Shown piece after piece: positions 32,812 through 43,639 of a stretch of DNA of 64,000 nucleotides (positions are counted from its first letter, which is position 1; each line of letters opens with the position of its first letter). The stretch is from Sedimenticola sp. (GTDB lineage Bacteria; Pseudomonadota; Gammaproteobacteria; Chromatiales; Chromatiaceae). The notes under the pieces are model-generated. The model ran no database searches. It was not told the origin of the DNA and saw only the letters and a list, made by a program, of their open reading frames with translations. The DNA is taken from contig JALWRH010000037.1 of NCBI GenBank assembly GCA_026994195.1, positions 1 through 64,000 on the forward strand, in the 5' to 3' direction. A program made the position numbers and the translations under genes.

Positions 32812-34161
32812 ATGATTACAGCACCGGGAGTAGGATCAGGCTTGGATGTACAGTCCATAGTCAGCCAGCTGATGGCGCTGGAGCGCCGGCCTCTGGAGGC
32901 GCTGGCCAGGAGACAGGATCAGTACGAAGCACAGCTGAGCGCCTACGGCCAGCTCAAGAGCAAGCTTTCCAGTTTTCAGGATGCCATGGATGACCTGGGT
33001 GCTGTGGATGCCTTCAAGAAATATGCGGCTGTATCGGATGATGAATCCGTTCTGAGTGTCAGCGCCAACAGCAATGCGTCTCTTGGAACCTACAACGTCC
33101 GGGTTGAACGCCTGGCGACCAATCACAAGATGGCCTCCGCAGAATTTCTCGACACCAGTACATTCGGGGGCAGCGCAGGGGACAGTCTCACCATACAGTT
33201 GGGACAGTCTTCCGCAGATTCAATTACCGTGGATCTGAGTACAGGTAAGACCTTGGAAGAGATACGGGATCTGGTCAACGATGATGCAAACAACCCAGGC
33301 GTCACAGCAACCATAATCAATGGAAACAATGGCAACCAGAAACTGGTTCTGACATCCAATGAGACAGGCAGTGCGTCCGCTATCTCCCTTTCTTATTCCG
33401 GAAGCATCGATGCCACCACTCTGGGCATGCAAACTCTCAATGATATAGGTGGGGATCTGAGTCTTCTGGATTCAGAGATAAGTGTCGATGGATACAGCAT
33501 TGTCCGTTCCGGAAATACACTGACCGATGTGATTCAGGGAGTGACGCTGGATCTCCAGTCCGCCCGCCCGGGTGTGGATATCCCCATCACTGTGGAGCGG
33601 GACATTTCCGCTGTACAGGAATCCGTGCAAAATTTTGCCGATGCCTACAATGACTTGCGCAGTTCCATCCGCAGTCTGCGGGAAGGGCAGCTGGAGGCCG
33701 ACAGCACGCTCCTGAGTATTGAACGTGGGGTCTTGGGGGTTCTGAACAATCCCACAGGCGGGGGGGCTTTTTCCCATCTCACGGAAATTGGCGTCTCTTT
33801 GCAGAAGGACGGTACCATGAGCGTCAACAGCAGCAGGATGGAAGCTGCGTTGAACACGGACTTTTCCGGAGTTGCCGAACTCTTTGCGGATGCCGACAAC
33901 GGTTATGCGGTCCGTTTGGGCGCTCTTGCCGGAAGCTGGCTGGAGAACGGCGGACTTATCGAATCGCGTACCGACGGCCTGGATTCCCGAATCACGGATC
34001 TAGAGGATCGGCAAAGTGCCATGGACAGGCGCCTTGCTCGGGTGGAATCGCGATATCTGAAACAGTTTTCCAGTCTGGATTCCCTGATGTCCCAGTTGCA
34101 GGGAACCAGCAGCTTTCTGACATCCCAGCTTGCCTCCCTGCCGGGAGCAGGAGCTGGATAG
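32812..34161 (+). CDS. fliD: flagellar filament cap FliD
   Basis: 449 aa; GVGSGLDVQSIVSQLMALERRPLEALARRQDQYEAQLSAYGQLKS. Confidence 0.96.
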   Translation: MITAPGVGSGLDVQSIVSQLMALERRPLEALARRQDQYEAQLSAYGQLKSKLSSFQDAMDDLGAVDAFKKYAAVSDDESVLSVSANSNASLGTYNVRVERLATNHKMASAEFLDTSTFGGSAGDSLTIQLGQSSADSITVDLSTGKTLEEIRDLVNDDANNPGVTATIINGNNGNQKLVLTSNETGSASAISLSYSGSIDATTLGMQTLNDIGGDLSLLDSEISVDGYSIVRSGNTLTDVIQGVTLDLQSARPGVDIPITVERDISAVQESVQNFADAYNDLRSSIRSLREGQLEADSTLLSIERGVLGVLNNPTGGGAFSHLTEIGVSLQKDGTMSVNSSRMEAALNTDFSGVAELFADADNGYAVRLGALAGSWLENGGLIESRTDGLDSRITDLEDRQSAMDRRLARVESRYLKQFSSLDSLMSQLQGTSSFLTSQLASLPGAGAG

Positions 34162-34223
34162 CACTGTGCATTCCAAAGCATCACTTCTGACTTCCTGAAT
34201 GATACGGACCCAGCGGAGAAACA

Positions 34224-34676
34224 ATGATGAGTTATCCTGCAACACAGAACGCAGCCAACCACTACAGCCAGGTAGATACTTATACAGGCGTCACCGGAGC
34301 GGACTCGCACCGGCTGGTGCTGATGCTGCTCAATGGCGCCCTGAGTAATATTGCCATTGCAAAAGGGAGTATTGAGCGGGGAGATGTCCCTGCCAAGGGT
34401 GAAGCTATCGGTCAGGCCGTATCCATTGTCAATGGGTTGCGCGGCAGCCTGGATCTGAAGCTGGGGGGGGAGCTTGCAGAAAACCTTGATCGCCTCTATG
34501 AATACATGGAGCGCAGGCTGCTGGAAGCGACTTTGCAAAACAGCGTGCAAATCCTGGAGGAAGTCTCCAGTCTTTTGCACGAGATCAAGGAAGGATGGGC
34601 GGGCATTCCTGTTGAAGTTCGTGCTGATCCGGAAAGGGCTGCCCGTACTGAGAAAGCCACCACCAGCACGCTGTAA
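34224..34676 (+). CDS. fliS: flagellin export chaperone FliS
   Basis: 150 aa; ATQNAANHYSQVDTYTGVTGADSHRLVLMLLNGALSNIAIAKG. Confidence 0.95.
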   Translation: MMSYPATQNAANHYSQVDTYTGVTGADSHRLVLMLLNGALSNIAIAKGSIERGDVPAKGEAIGQAVSIVNGLRGSLDLKLGGELAENLDRLYEYMERRLLEATLQNSVQILEEVSSLLHEIKEGWAGIPVEVRADPERAARTEKATTSTL

Positions 34677-34696
34677 GGCTTGGGCAAAGGTTTCCC

Positions 34697-35047
34697 ATGA
34701 GTAATAGGTCAGATGAATTGCACGAATTGCTGTCCTTTCACGGACTCATGTTGCATTGGGCAAAACTGGGAAAATGGGTGGATGTTGCCGCTGCTGAAAA
34801 GGTCCGGCAGGAACGCCTGCAGAACTTTTTCCGGGAGCCGGTGGAGAAAGAATACGTGGAAGAGGTCAGATCCGCACTGGAATCCATGCTGGGCATCAAT
34901 GACAGGATCATGGCCCTGGTCAAGAAGAGCAGAGGCGGGGTGAGCAAGGATATAGGCTCGATTCAAAAAGGGCGGCGCGCCCTGGCCGCTTATGGGCAGA
35001 ACACCGAGCCGGCTCCTTCCACTGAAAAGAGCGCCCATTCCTGGTAA
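34697..35047 (+). CDS. fliT: FliT-like flagellar chaperone
   Basis: 116-aa helical protein directly after fliS; assignment mainly by position. Confidence 0.6.
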   Translation: MSNRSDELHELLSFHGLMLHWAKLGKWVDVAAAEKVRQERLQNFFREPVEKEYVEEVRSALESMLGINDRIMALVKKSRGGVSKDIGSIQKGRRALAAYGQNTEPAPSTEKSAHSW

Positions 35048-35077
35048 CAGGTCTGAAAACGCTGAGCGGTGATCGGA

Positions 35078-35593
35078 TCAGTAATTGTTCCAGACACTTT
35101 CTTCCAGGCCGTTTTCACGTGACCACACCAGGTCGCCTATGACCTGGAATTTAGCAACTGACATGGCGCCGCGCCTGGTGCGCTTTCCGGAAGCATCCTG
35201 CAGCGCGTTGAGAATCTCCTCCCGGGAAGCTTCGTAGATCTCGTAAGGCTCGAAATCTGTATCCAGAAGCACCAGGGCAACATGCGTCCAGTCACCGTTG
35301 GTGTTCAATTGCCCGATACGGTATCCCGCTTTGCCTTCCTTGCTGATCATCCGCCCTTTGATCTGGTAGCGTCTGCCATCCCGATCACCGCTGCCAAGAG
35401 CGTCCACGCCGGGTTCCCTGGGATCCAGCAATTCCAGTCCCAGTTGTCTGGCGGCATCAAAACGGGCTATTTCACCCGTAACTGGCAGTGCCTGGCCGGT
35501 TGTTTCACGGTATCTGGCAGCCAGAAGACGGGTTTCCGCGATCAGCTTTTCCAGTTCGTACAAGGGCACGGACGTGATTCCTCTTTTTTCCAT
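35078..35593 (-). CDS. DUF6998-like protein, possible PD-(D/E)XK-type nuclease fold
   Basis: Start at MEKRGITSVPLYELEKLI; GVDALGSGDRDGRRYQIKGRMIS resembles D-x(n)-QIKG endonuclease cores. Family name from memory. Confidence 0.55.
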   Translation of the reverse strand: MEKRGITSVPLYELEKLIAETRLLAARYRETTGQALPVTGEIARFDAARQLGLELLDPREPGVDALGSGDRDGRRYQIKGRMISKEGKAGYRIGQLNTNGDWTHVALVLLDTDFEPYEIYEASREEILNALQDASGKRTRRGAMSVAKFQVIGDLVWSRENGLEESVWNNY

Positions 35594-35748
35594 GACAGGG
35601 GATTGAATGGATTCCCAATCATAGCAAAGCCGCAACAGGCTTTGTCGGAAATCGGGTGACTAGCCAGGACCAGCCAAGCCAAAACTCAGATGACTGGATC
35701 CTGGGTGATTTGCAGGGCCTGTCCGGTACATCTGTTGTGGCTCACACA

Positions 35749-35762
35749 GTCATTTACTTGAC
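35749..35762 (+). promoter_or_regulatory. Candidate FleQ/FlrA box upstream of fleSR
   Basis: GTCATTTACTTGAC versus the P. aeruginosa FleQ consensus GTCaNTAAAtTGAC as recalled (11 of 13 fixed positions). Confidence 0.45.
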
Positions 35763-35856
35763 GTCATTCCCAGAGGGCAGGTGCCCAATACACGCCAATT
35801 CCTTGTCAGAACCCCGTCACGCTTTATAAGTCATTGATTTTATGGGCATGAAAAAT

Positions 35857-35872
35857 AGGCATGGTATTTGCT
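35857..35872 (+). promoter_or_regulatory. sigma54 promoter for fleSR
   Basis: AGGCATGGTATTTGCT, correct GG/GC spacing. Confidence 0.72.
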
Positions 35873-35918
35873 TTCATGAGAGATACAGAAAGAAATGTCA
35901 TGTCCAGGGGGCATACAG

Positions 35919-37172
35919 ATGACGCGAGTCAACCCACGAACTGCTGAACAACTCGAAAACGCTTTCCAGGTGTTCAACCAGCTCAGCACGGAGCTGAGCC
36001 GTTCCTATACGGCACTGCAGACTCAGGTAAGCAAACTCACTGAAGAGCTCAACCGGGCGCGGGATGAAAAAATTGCGGAACTGGTGGAAAAGGAAAGACT
36101 GGCTGATCAGCTTGAAAAACTGTTGGAAGCCCTGCCAGCAGGTGTGCTGGTGTTGGATCACAACGGAAGAGTAAAAGACGCCAATCCCCTGGCGCATGAA
36201 ATGCTTGGAAACCCGCTTATAGGCTGTGAGTGGCAGGATATCACCTTGTCGGCTTTTGTAGCAGGAGGCGATGAATTGCGCTTGAAGGATGGACGCTGGG
36301 TCAGCCTTTCCGTGAGCAAACTGGGCCGGGACAACGGCAGAATCCTGCTGCTAACTGATATCAGCGAAACACGCCGTATGCAGAATCTTCTGAACCAGCA
36401 TCAGCGGCTGACAGCATTGGGAGAGATGTCCGCCAGGCTGGCGCACCAGATCCGAACCCCGCTATCAACCCTATTGCTTTATTTGCCGCAGTTGGAGAAA
36501 GACACGCCAGATCCGGGCAGGAGGAAGGAACTGGTATCAAGAATGAGAGAGTGCCTGCGCCATGTGGAGCAGACCACGATCAACATGCTCACCTATGCGC
36601 GTCGTGGCGAAGAACCGACAGAGCCCCTATTGCTCGATGAAGTCATTGCCAGCCTGCTGCAAACCATGGAAAGCGAACTGCTGCGAAGAGACGCGGTACT
36701 GGAAATATCAAGCCGGGAAGACAGCATACGTGTCATGGGCAATCGGGATGCCTTTCTTGGCGCCCTGATCAACCTCATGGTGAATGCTCTTGAGGCCTGC
36801 AAAGGGTTGCCGAAGCTGAGACTGGGTGTCGACTGTACCAGCGGCAGTTATGTAGACATAGTTCTTCAGGACAATGGTGCAGGTGTAAGCGGGGAGGTTC
36901 TGGAACATGTGTTTGAACCGTTTTTCACCACGCGCAGTTCCGGTACGGGACTGGGTCTGGCGGTTGCCAGGGCAGTGATACAAAGCATGGGGGGGAGCAT
37001 CAAACTAAGCTCCAGGCCTAACCGGGGCACCCGGGTGAACATACGTATTCCTGTTCTCGATTCCCGTCCTGTACTGCCTGCAAGGATGCTGCCAAGGGAG
37101 ACTTCTGTTCCGGGCATTGGACGACACATTCACAACAAAGAGGTATCAGTAGTCATGGAGAACCAGGCATGA
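35919..37172 (+). CDS. fleS: flagellar sensor histidine kinase (FleS/FlrB type)
   Basis: PAS (LLEALPAGVLVLDHNGRVKDANPLAHEML), HisKA (MSARLAHQIRTPLSTLLLYLPQLE), HATPase (GTGLGLAVARAVIQSMGGSI); flagellar context. Confidence 0.9.
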   Translation: MTRVNPRTAEQLENAFQVFNQLSTELSRSYTALQTQVSKLTEELNRARDEKIAELVEKERLADQLEKLLEALPAGVLVLDHNGRVKDANPLAHEMLGNPLIGCEWQDITLSAFVAGGDELRLKDGRWVSLSVSKLGRDNGRILLLTDISETRRMQNLLNQHQRLTALGEMSARLAHQIRTPLSTLLLYLPQLEKDTPDPGRRKELVSRMRECLRHVEQTTINMLTYARRGEEPTEPLLLDEVIASLLQTMESELLRRDAVLEISSREDSIRVMGNRDAFLGALINLMVNALEACKGLPKLRLGVDCTSGSYVDIVLQDNGAGVSGEVLEHVFEPFFTTRSSGTGLGLAVARAVIQSMGGSIKLSSRPNRGTRVNIRIPVLDSRPVLPARMLPRETSVPGIGRHIHNKEVSVVMENQA

Positions 37173-38518
37173 GCAACGAAACCATACTGATCGTTGAAGA
37201 TGACAAGCCCCTGAGAACCGTTCTGGGTGAAACACTGGAGATGGCGGGATACAAGGTATATTCCGCAAGTGATGGTGAACAGGCCCTTGCACTACTGGAG
37301 CATGGCGCCAAAGTGCAGCTTGTGATCACGGATGTCCAGATGCATCCCATGGACGGATATACCCTGCTCAAGCATATACACAGCCGTTACAGAAACCTTC
37401 CTGTCATCATCATGACGGCTTACGGCACCATCGACAATGCTGTGAATTCCCTGCAGGAAGGGGCTGTGGATTACCTGGTCAAGCCTCTTGAAGCTGAACA
37501 ACTGCTTTCCATGGTGGGAAGGCATGTGATTCCTGGAGAAGCAGAGAAAGATGCTGCCATGGTAGTGGCTGATCCCCTCAGCAGGGATCTGGCCCGCCTG
37601 GCAAAGCGGGTGGCCGAATGCGATGCCACTGTAATGATCACTGGTGAATCGGGTACAGGGAAAGAGGTGCTGGCCCGGTACATTCATAGTTGTTCCCAGC
37701 GCTCCCAGCAGCCGTTTGTCGCCATCAATTGCGCGGCCATCCCGGAAAACATGCTGGAAGCTGTCCTGTTCGGATATGAAAGGGGAGCCTTTACCGGGGC
37801 ACACCAGTCCTCTCCGGGGAAATTTGAACAGGCTCAGGGAGGAACTCTGCTGCTCGATGAGATCTCGGAGATGGATGCAGGACTGCAATCCAAACTGCTG
37901 CGGGTTCTTCAGGAAAAAGAAGTGGAACGTCTGGGCGGCAGGCGCATGATAAAGCTGGATGTCCGGGTTCTTGCCACCAGCAACCGTGATCTTGTCCAGG
38001 CTGTCAGGGAAGGCCTTTTCCGGGAAGATCTGTACTACCGGCTAAACGTGTTCCCCCTGGAGGTTCCCCCGCTGAGAAAACGCCGGGAAGACATCCTGCC
38101 CCTGGCCAGAAAGTTCATATCCTGCTATTTGGGTAACCAGTCCTACCCGGAACTGTGCCGGGATGCCATGGGGAAACTGCAGACCTATGACTGGCCGGGA
38201 AATGTCAGGGAGCTGGAAAATGTCATTCAGCGCGCCCTGATTCTGAAGCATGGAACCAGAATCACGGAAGATGACATTCATTTCGAACAGATGTCCAGCG
38301 GCGCCTTGTGTATGGATGAGGGATCCAGGTCCGGCCATCCCGGTGCCGACGAGCGTCTGGGAAACACCCTGCGACAACAGGAGGCTGACATCATTATCAA
38401 TGCCCTGGAAGAGGGGGGCAGCCGGACTGAAGTGGCCCGGAAACTAGGGATCAGCCCAAGGACTTTGCGCTACAAGCTCGCCAAGCTCCGCGACGCAGGC
38501 ATATCCGTACCGGCCTGA
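37169..38518 (+). CDS. fleR: sigma54-dependent response regulator (FleR/FlrC type)
   Basis: REC domain, AAA+ with GESGTGKEVLARYIH and FGYERGAFTGAH (GAFTGA), Fis-type HTH. Confidence 0.93.
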   Translation: MSNETILIVEDDKPLRTVLGETLEMAGYKVYSASDGEQALALLEHGAKVQLVITDVQMHPMDGYTLLKHIHSRYRNLPVIIMTAYGTIDNAVNSLQEGAVDYLVKPLEAEQLLSMVGRHVIPGEAEKDAAMVVADPLSRDLARLAKRVAECDATVMITGESGTGKEVLARYIHSCSQRSQQPFVAINCAAIPENMLEAVLFGYERGAFTGAHQSSPGKFEQAQGGTLLLDEISEMDAGLQSKLLRVLQEKEVERLGGRRMIKLDVRVLATSNRDLVQAVREGLFREDLYYRLNVFPLEVPPLRKRREDILPLARKFISCYLGNQSYPELCRDAMGKLQTYDWPGNVRELENVIQRALILKHGTRITEDDIHFEQMSSGALCMDEGSRSGHPGADERLGNTLRQQEADIIINALEEGGSRTEVARKLGISPRTLRYKLAKLRDAGISVPA

Positions 38519-38567
38519 CGGGTTCCTGCCGGGCCGACAACAGACTATTTATGCAAAGGAGATTCAA

Positions 38568-38894
38568 ATGAGCACCGTTGATGTCAATCAACTTCTGAAT
38601 CAGATGAAACACATGGCCGCGCTGGCGGATAGAAAACCTGATGCCGACGCAAGCATCAGGAACAGCAGTGGAATGAATTTTTCTGAAGTGCTTCGTGGTT
38701 CGGTGGAGAGCGTGAATGAACTTCAGAACCATGCTTCAGAGATGGCCGAGAAATTCGAACTTGGGGAACCCTCCGTGAATCTTACAGATGTCATGGTGGA
38801 GCTTCAGAAGGCCAGTGTTTCTTTCGAGGCAATGAAACAGGTCAGGAACAAATTGCTCAACGCCTACAAAGACGTAATGAGCATGCAGGTATAG
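38568..38894 (+). CDS. fliE: flagellar hook-basal body protein FliE
   Basis: 108 aa; C-terminal VNLTDVMVELQKASVSFEAMKQVRNKLLNAYKDVMSMQV. Confidence 0.96.
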   Translation: MSTVDVNQLLNQMKHMAALADRKPDADASIRNSSGMNFSEVLRGSVESVNELQNHASEMAEKFELGEPSVNLTDVMVELQKASVSFEAMKQVRNKLLNAYKDVMSMQV

Positions 38895-38916
38895 ATTCAG
38901 CTGACTGGGTGAAATC

Positions 38917-40608
38917 ATGGCATTGGTAAAGACAGAAAGAATGCTCGAACAGATACAGGGATTTGGCTCCTTCCCGCTGCTGCGTCAGCTGGGACTCATG
39001 GTGCTTCTTGCGGTTACCATCGCTGTTGCTGTGGCGGTGGTTTTGTGGTCCAGGACGCCAAACTACAGCATTCTGTATGGCAATCTGCCCGCATCTGAAC
39101 TGGTGGCTATTGCCAACGCCCTGGATGCCGCCAACATTCCCTACAAGATTGAACATGCCAGTGGGTCGATCACCGTTCCCCGCAGCAAGATACATGAAAC
39201 ACGCATCCGCCTGGCGACACAGGGGCTTCCCAAGGGGAAGGCGGCGGGATACGAGTTGCTGGACAAGAAAATGGAGTTTGGCACCAGCAGATTCCTGGAG
39301 AATGCCCGTTATCAGCAGGCCATCGAAGGTGAACTGGCGCGCACCATCAGCGCCCTGGATGACGTTCAGCATGCGCGGGTACATCTGGCCCTGCCCAAAG
39401 AATCGGTTTTCGTTCGGGATCGCGTCCGGCCCGAGGCCTCTGTACTCCTGCAGCTGGCATCCGGGCAGGAGCTGGACAAGGCTCAGATTGCCGGCATTGT
39501 TCATCTGGTGGCTTCCAGTATTCCGAAGATGAAACCCGAGGATGTCGCCATCGTGGATCAGCAGGGACATCTGTTAAGTGAGAAGGCGGAAGAAGGCTCC
39601 CTGGGCTTGAGCACCAGCCAGCTTGAATACACCCATCAGCTTGAAGCCATCTACATACAGCGAATCAAGGACATTCTGAGCCCGTTCGTAGGTTCTGCAG
39701 GTGTCCGCGCCCAGGTTGTGGCAGATCTGGATTTTACGGTGACCGAACAGACCCAGGAGCAGTATGTGCCGGAAAAAAACCTGGTGCGCAGTGAAGACAT
39801 AAGCGAAGAGAACAACCGTCTTGCCAATCCCCAAGGGGTCCCTGGAGCCCTGACCAATCAACCCCCACGGGGCGGGCGAGTGGGGGAAGCGGCCGCTGCT
39901 TCGGAAACCCGGAACGGGGATATGAGTTCCAAACATGTGATTCGCAACTATGAACTGGATCGCACCATCACACACTCCCGTCGTGTACCGGGACAGGTAC
40001 GCAGGTTGTCCGTAGGCGTGGTTGTCGATTACAAGAAAAAAGTTCTGGAGGACGGAAAGATTGAACAAGTGGCTCTCACTGAGCAGGAGCTACAACACAT
40101 CACCGCTCTGGTGAAAGAGGCCGTGGGTTTCGATGCGGCAAGGAATGACAGTGTCAATGTGATCAACACTTCCTTTCACGGCATTCAGAAAATGGACCCA
40201 CCGGAAGCCGTGCCCCTCTGGCAACAGGCCTGGGTATGGGATCTGGCCAAACCGGCACTGGGAGGACTGTTTGTGCTGGCTCTGGTGTTTGGGGTTTTGC
40301 GTCCGGCCCTCAACAATTTGTCTGAGGCGGGGCGCATCGTTCATACCAGCGCGGAAGGTGAGGTTCTCCTGGCGGGAGAGGGAGGTGCTGCTGTGGCCGG
40401 CTTGCCCACGCCCGATGGCGGTGAGGGGGCGGATGCAGGAGCTTTGGCAGAAGATGAAGTGGTCATCAGTGAGGGAGGCAGGAAAGCCGGTGAGGGCAAT
40501 GAGGTCGATTTGCCGCCCCTGGATATCGAGACGGCTAGAAATATGGTGCATGAGGATCCTCGCAGGGTGGCGCAGGTGGTGAAAAACTGGGTGGCTGACG
40601 ATGAGTGA
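38917..40608 (+). CDS. fliF: flagellar MS-ring protein FliF
   Basis: 563 aa; YSILYGNLPASELVAIANALDAANIPYKIEHASGSITVP. Confidence 0.97.
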   Translation: MALVKTERMLEQIQGFGSFPLLRQLGLMVLLAVTIAVAVAVVLWSRTPNYSILYGNLPASELVAIANALDAANIPYKIEHASGSITVPRSKIHETRIRLATQGLPKGKAAGYELLDKKMEFGTSRFLENARYQQAIEGELARTISALDDVQHARVHLALPKESVFVRDRVRPEASVLLQLASGQELDKAQIAGIVHLVASSIPKMKPEDVAIVDQQGHLLSEKAEEGSLGLSTSQLEYTHQLEAIYIQRIKDILSPFVGSAGVRAQVVADLDFTVTEQTQEQYVPEKNLVRSEDISEENNRLANPQGVPGALTNQPPRGGRVGEAAAASETRNGDMSSKHVIRNYELDRTITHSRRVPGQVRRLSVGVVVDYKKKVLEDGKIEQVALTEQELQHITALVKEAVGFDAARNDSVNVINTSFHGIQKMDPPEAVPLWQQAWVWDLAKPALGGLFVLALVFGVLRPALNNLSEAGRIVHTSAEGEVLLAGEGGAAVAGLPTPDGGEGADAGALAEDEVVISEGGRKAGEGNEVDLPPLDIETARNMVHEDPRRVAQVVKNWVADDE

Positions 40609-41614
40609 TACTGAACAGGCAAGCGTAGCCGGCCTGGAACGGGCTGCGATCTTTATGATGAGCCTGGGTGAGAAGGAGGCAGCAGCCATCATCCGCCACA
40701 TGGAACCCAAAGAAGTGCAACGCGTCGGTTCGGCAATGGCTGCACTGTCTCATGTAACCCGGGAACAGATCAATGCGGTGCTGGGAAGCTTTGCCGATGC
40801 CGTTCAAAAGGAGACCGCACTGGGTCTGGATTCAGAGGAGTACGTGAGGAATACCCTTGTTGAGGCCTTTGGCGTGGAGAAGGCAGTGAATCTTATCGAC
40901 CGGATATTGACCAAGCCAAACTCAAAGGGCATTGAGTCCCTGAAATGGCTGGACCCGCGTGCAATCGCCGAAATCTTCCGTTTTGAACATCCGCAGATCG
41001 TGTCCATAGTGCTTTCTTATCTGGACAATGATCAGGCTGCAGAAGTGCTGAAGCACTTTCCCGAGGAGAGGCGCGCAGATGTGCTGATGCGCATAGCGAC
41101 GCTGGATGGGGTCCAGCCGTCGGCCCTTCAGGAGCTGGATGACATCCTGGAGCGCCAGTATGCGGGCAGTTTCTCTCTCACCAGTCCGGCTTCCGGCGGC
41201 AAGGCAACTGCCGCCAACATTCTTAATTTTCTCGATGCTGATACGGAGCAGCAGATCACGGAAACCATACAAAAGGTGGATGAAGCCCTTGCGGAGGAAA
41301 TACAGAACCTGATGTTTGTCTTCGACAACCTCCTGGATGTGGATGACCGTGGCATCCAGACCCTGTTGCGCGAAGTGCCTTCGGATACCCTCCTGCTGGC
41401 CCTGAAAGGCGCGGATGAAGAGGTTCAGAACAAGATATTCAAGAACATGTCCAAACGCGCAGCCGACATGCTGCGTGATGATCTGGAAGCCAAAGGCCCG
41501 GTTCGCCTCAGTGAGGTCGAGGAAGCGCAGAAAGCGATTCTGACGGTGGCCAAGCGTCTGGCTGATGAGGGTGAAATCGCACTGGGAGGTTCCGGCGGTG
41601 ATGAGTTTGTCTGA
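40601..41614 (+). CDS. fliG: flagellar motor switch protein FliG
   Basis: 337 aa; ERAAIFMMSLGEKEAAAIIRHMEPKEVQRVG; C-terminal FVFDNLLDVDDRGIQTLLREV. Confidence 0.98.
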   Translation: MSDTEQASVAGLERAAIFMMSLGEKEAAAIIRHMEPKEVQRVGSAMAALSHVTREQINAVLGSFADAVQKETALGLDSEEYVRNTLVEAFGVEKAVNLIDRILTKPNSKGIESLKWLDPRAIAEIFRFEHPQIVSIVLSYLDNDQAAEVLKHFPEERRADVLMRIATLDGVQPSALQELDDILERQYAGSFSLTSPASGGKATAANILNFLDADTEQQITETIQKVDEALAEEIQNLMFVFDNLLDVDDRGIQTLLREVPSDTLLLALKGADEEVQNKIFKNMSKRAADMLRDDLEAKGPVRLSEVEEAQKAILTVAKRLADEGEIALGGSGGDEFV

Positions 41615-42245
41615 ACAAGGACGGGTTTCCCATGAGGCGGTTTCCGCGTGGCAGGCGCCTCAACTGGTGCCGGGCGACCTGGCCGATGGCAACCAGGAGG
41701 AGAAAATCAGTCTGCCGACAGCTGATCAGATCGAGGCCATACAGAATGCGGCTCGTGAGGAAGGGTTTGCACGAGGTCTGGCGGAAGGCCGGGCAGCCGG
41801 GCGGAAACTGATGGATGAAAACATCAAGCGTCTGGAGTCACTCATGGACTGCCTGGCGAATCCTTTGGTGCAGCTTGACAGTCGCGTCGAAGAGCAGCTG
41901 GTGCTGCTGGCCCTGGCCATTGCCAAGCAGCTGGTGCGAAGGGAACTCAAGGTCGACCACGCACATATCATAGGCGTCATCCGGTCAGCGGTGGCCCTGT
42001 TGCCAGTTTCCGACAATCGGGTTGTCATCGAACTGCATCCGGAAGATGCTGCCCTGGTGCGGGAAAAGTTGAACCTGGATGAGGAAGGCGAGACTACCTG
42101 GAGAATCCAGGAGGTACCAACCCTCAGTCGTGGAGGATGCCGTCTGGACAATGGCGAGTCGCATATCGATGCTACGGTGGAAACCCGCATCAACCAGATA
42201 GCCGCCAGCCTGTTGGGTGGCGAAAGAGCGGTGGACTGCCCATGA
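41601..42245 (+). CDS. fliH: flagellar export apparatus protein FliH
   Basis: Between fliG and fli[20 protein letters not shown] and [29 protein letters not shown]. Confidence 0.92.
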   Translation: MSLSEQGRVSHEAVSAWQAPQLVPGDLADGNQEEKISLPTADQIEAIQNAAREEGFARGLAEGRAAGRKLMDENIKRLESLMDCLANPLVQLDSRVEEQLVLLALAIAKQLVRRELKVDHAHIIGVIRSAVALLPVSDNRVVIELHPEDAALVREKLNLDEEGETTWRIQEVPTLSRGGCRLDNGESHIDATVETRINQIAASLLGGERAVDCP

Positions 42246-43639
42246 CTGCGCATGAACAACAGTGCAGGACTTCCCTTTCCTCACGCTGGGAAAAGCACCT
42301 GAGGAGGCATTGTGAAACCGCAGGCAAAACGGCAACCATGGTTGTAAAGGGCCGGGTCAAGCGTGTCGTGGGACTGACTATTGAAGCCGTAGGCATACAT
42401 GCTCCTATTGGAGCGCGTTGTCAGATCTATATGGGTGACTCGGTGGTCGAATCCGAAGTCGTGGGTTTTGCCGGTTCCAGCACCTACCTCATGCCAGCCG
42501 GAGACAGCCGGGGTCTGATGCCCAATGCCCGGATCATCCCCGGTGAGGCTTCCTACGATGCAAAAGTAGGAGATGGTCTGCTGGGGCGAGTGGTGGATGC
42601 CTCGGGAAATCCTCTCGATGGCAGGGGACGCATCGACTACAGCTGTCGGCAACCGCTGCTGGGAACCAGTATCAACCCCCTGGAGCGCTGGCCCATTGAT
42701 ACGCCATTGGATGTAGGGGTGCGCGCCATCAATGCCATCCTTTCTGTGGGAAGAGGGCAGCGTATCGGCCTGTTTGCGGGCAGCGGTGTCGGCAAGAGTG
42801 TCTTGCTCGGCATGATGACCAAATATACCAATGCCGATGTGGTCGTCGTAGGACTCATCGGAGAACGTGGCCGGGAAGTGAAGGAATTCGTGGAAAACAT
42901 ACTCGGTGAGGATGGCCGGCAAAAAGCTGTGGTGGTTGCAAGTCCGGCTGACAACCCGCCCCTGTTGCGCATGCATGGCGCATGGCTGGCGACGGCGGTC
43001 GCTGAATACTACCGGGATCAGGGAAAGCATGTCCTCTTGCTTATGGACTCACTCACGCGATTTGCCCAGGCTCAGCGTGAAATCGCGCTGGCCATAGGCG
43101 AACCACCGGCGACAAAAGGGTATCCACCTTCTGCTTTTGCCCGCCTTCCCCAATTGGTGGAAAGGGCCGGGAACGGAGAACAGGGTGGGGGTTCCATCAC
43201 AGCTTTCTACACGGTCCTGGCAGAGGGGGATGATCAGAATGATCCTGTAGTGGATTCTGCACGGGCCATCCTGGATGGGCATATCGTTCTGTCCAGAGAA
43301 CTCGCGGAAAGCGGCCACTATCCCGCCATAGATATCGAGGCGTCAGTAAGCCGGGTGATGAGTGATATTGTTTCTGATCAACACAAACAGGCTGCCCAGC
43401 GCTTCCGCCAGTTGTACTCCACCTACCATAAAAATCAGGATTTGATCAGTGTTGGAGCCTACAAGCCCGGAAGTGACCCACGTGTGGACGAAGCTATCTT
43501 GTACTACCCGAAGCTGGTCCAGTTCCTGCATCAGGATAGAAATCAGGCAGAAGGGTTTGAGCAGAGTTATCAAGAGTTGCTGGCGATCACCGAGCCGGAA
43601 AGTATCAATGAGAATGACGCAGAGGCGGTCATAGAATGA
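42242..43639 (+). CDS. fliI: flagellum-specific ATPase FliI
   Basis: Start at [52 protein letters not shown]. Confidence 0.98.
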   Translation: MTAHEQQCRTSLSSRWEKHLRRHCETAGKTATMVVKGRVKRVVGLTIEAVGIHAPIGARCQIYMGDSVVESEVVGFAGSSTYLMPAGDSRGLMPNARIIPGEASYDAKVGDGLLGRVVDASGNPLDGRGRIDYSCRQPLLGTSINPLERWPIDTPLDVGVRAINAILSVGRGQRIGLFAGSGVGKSVLLGMMTKYTNADVVVVGLIGERGREVKEFVENILGEDGRQKAVVVASPADNPPLLRMHGAWLATAVAEYYRDQGKHVLLLMDSLTRFAQAQREIALAIGEPPATKGYPPSAFARLPQLVERAGNGEQGGGSITAFYTVLAEGDDQNDPVVDSARAILDGHIVLSRELAESGHYPAIDIEASVSRVMSDIVSDQHKQAAQRFRQLYSTYHKNQDLISVGAYKPGSDPRVDEAILYYPKLVQFLHQDRNQAEGFEQSYQELLAITEPESINENDAEAVIE

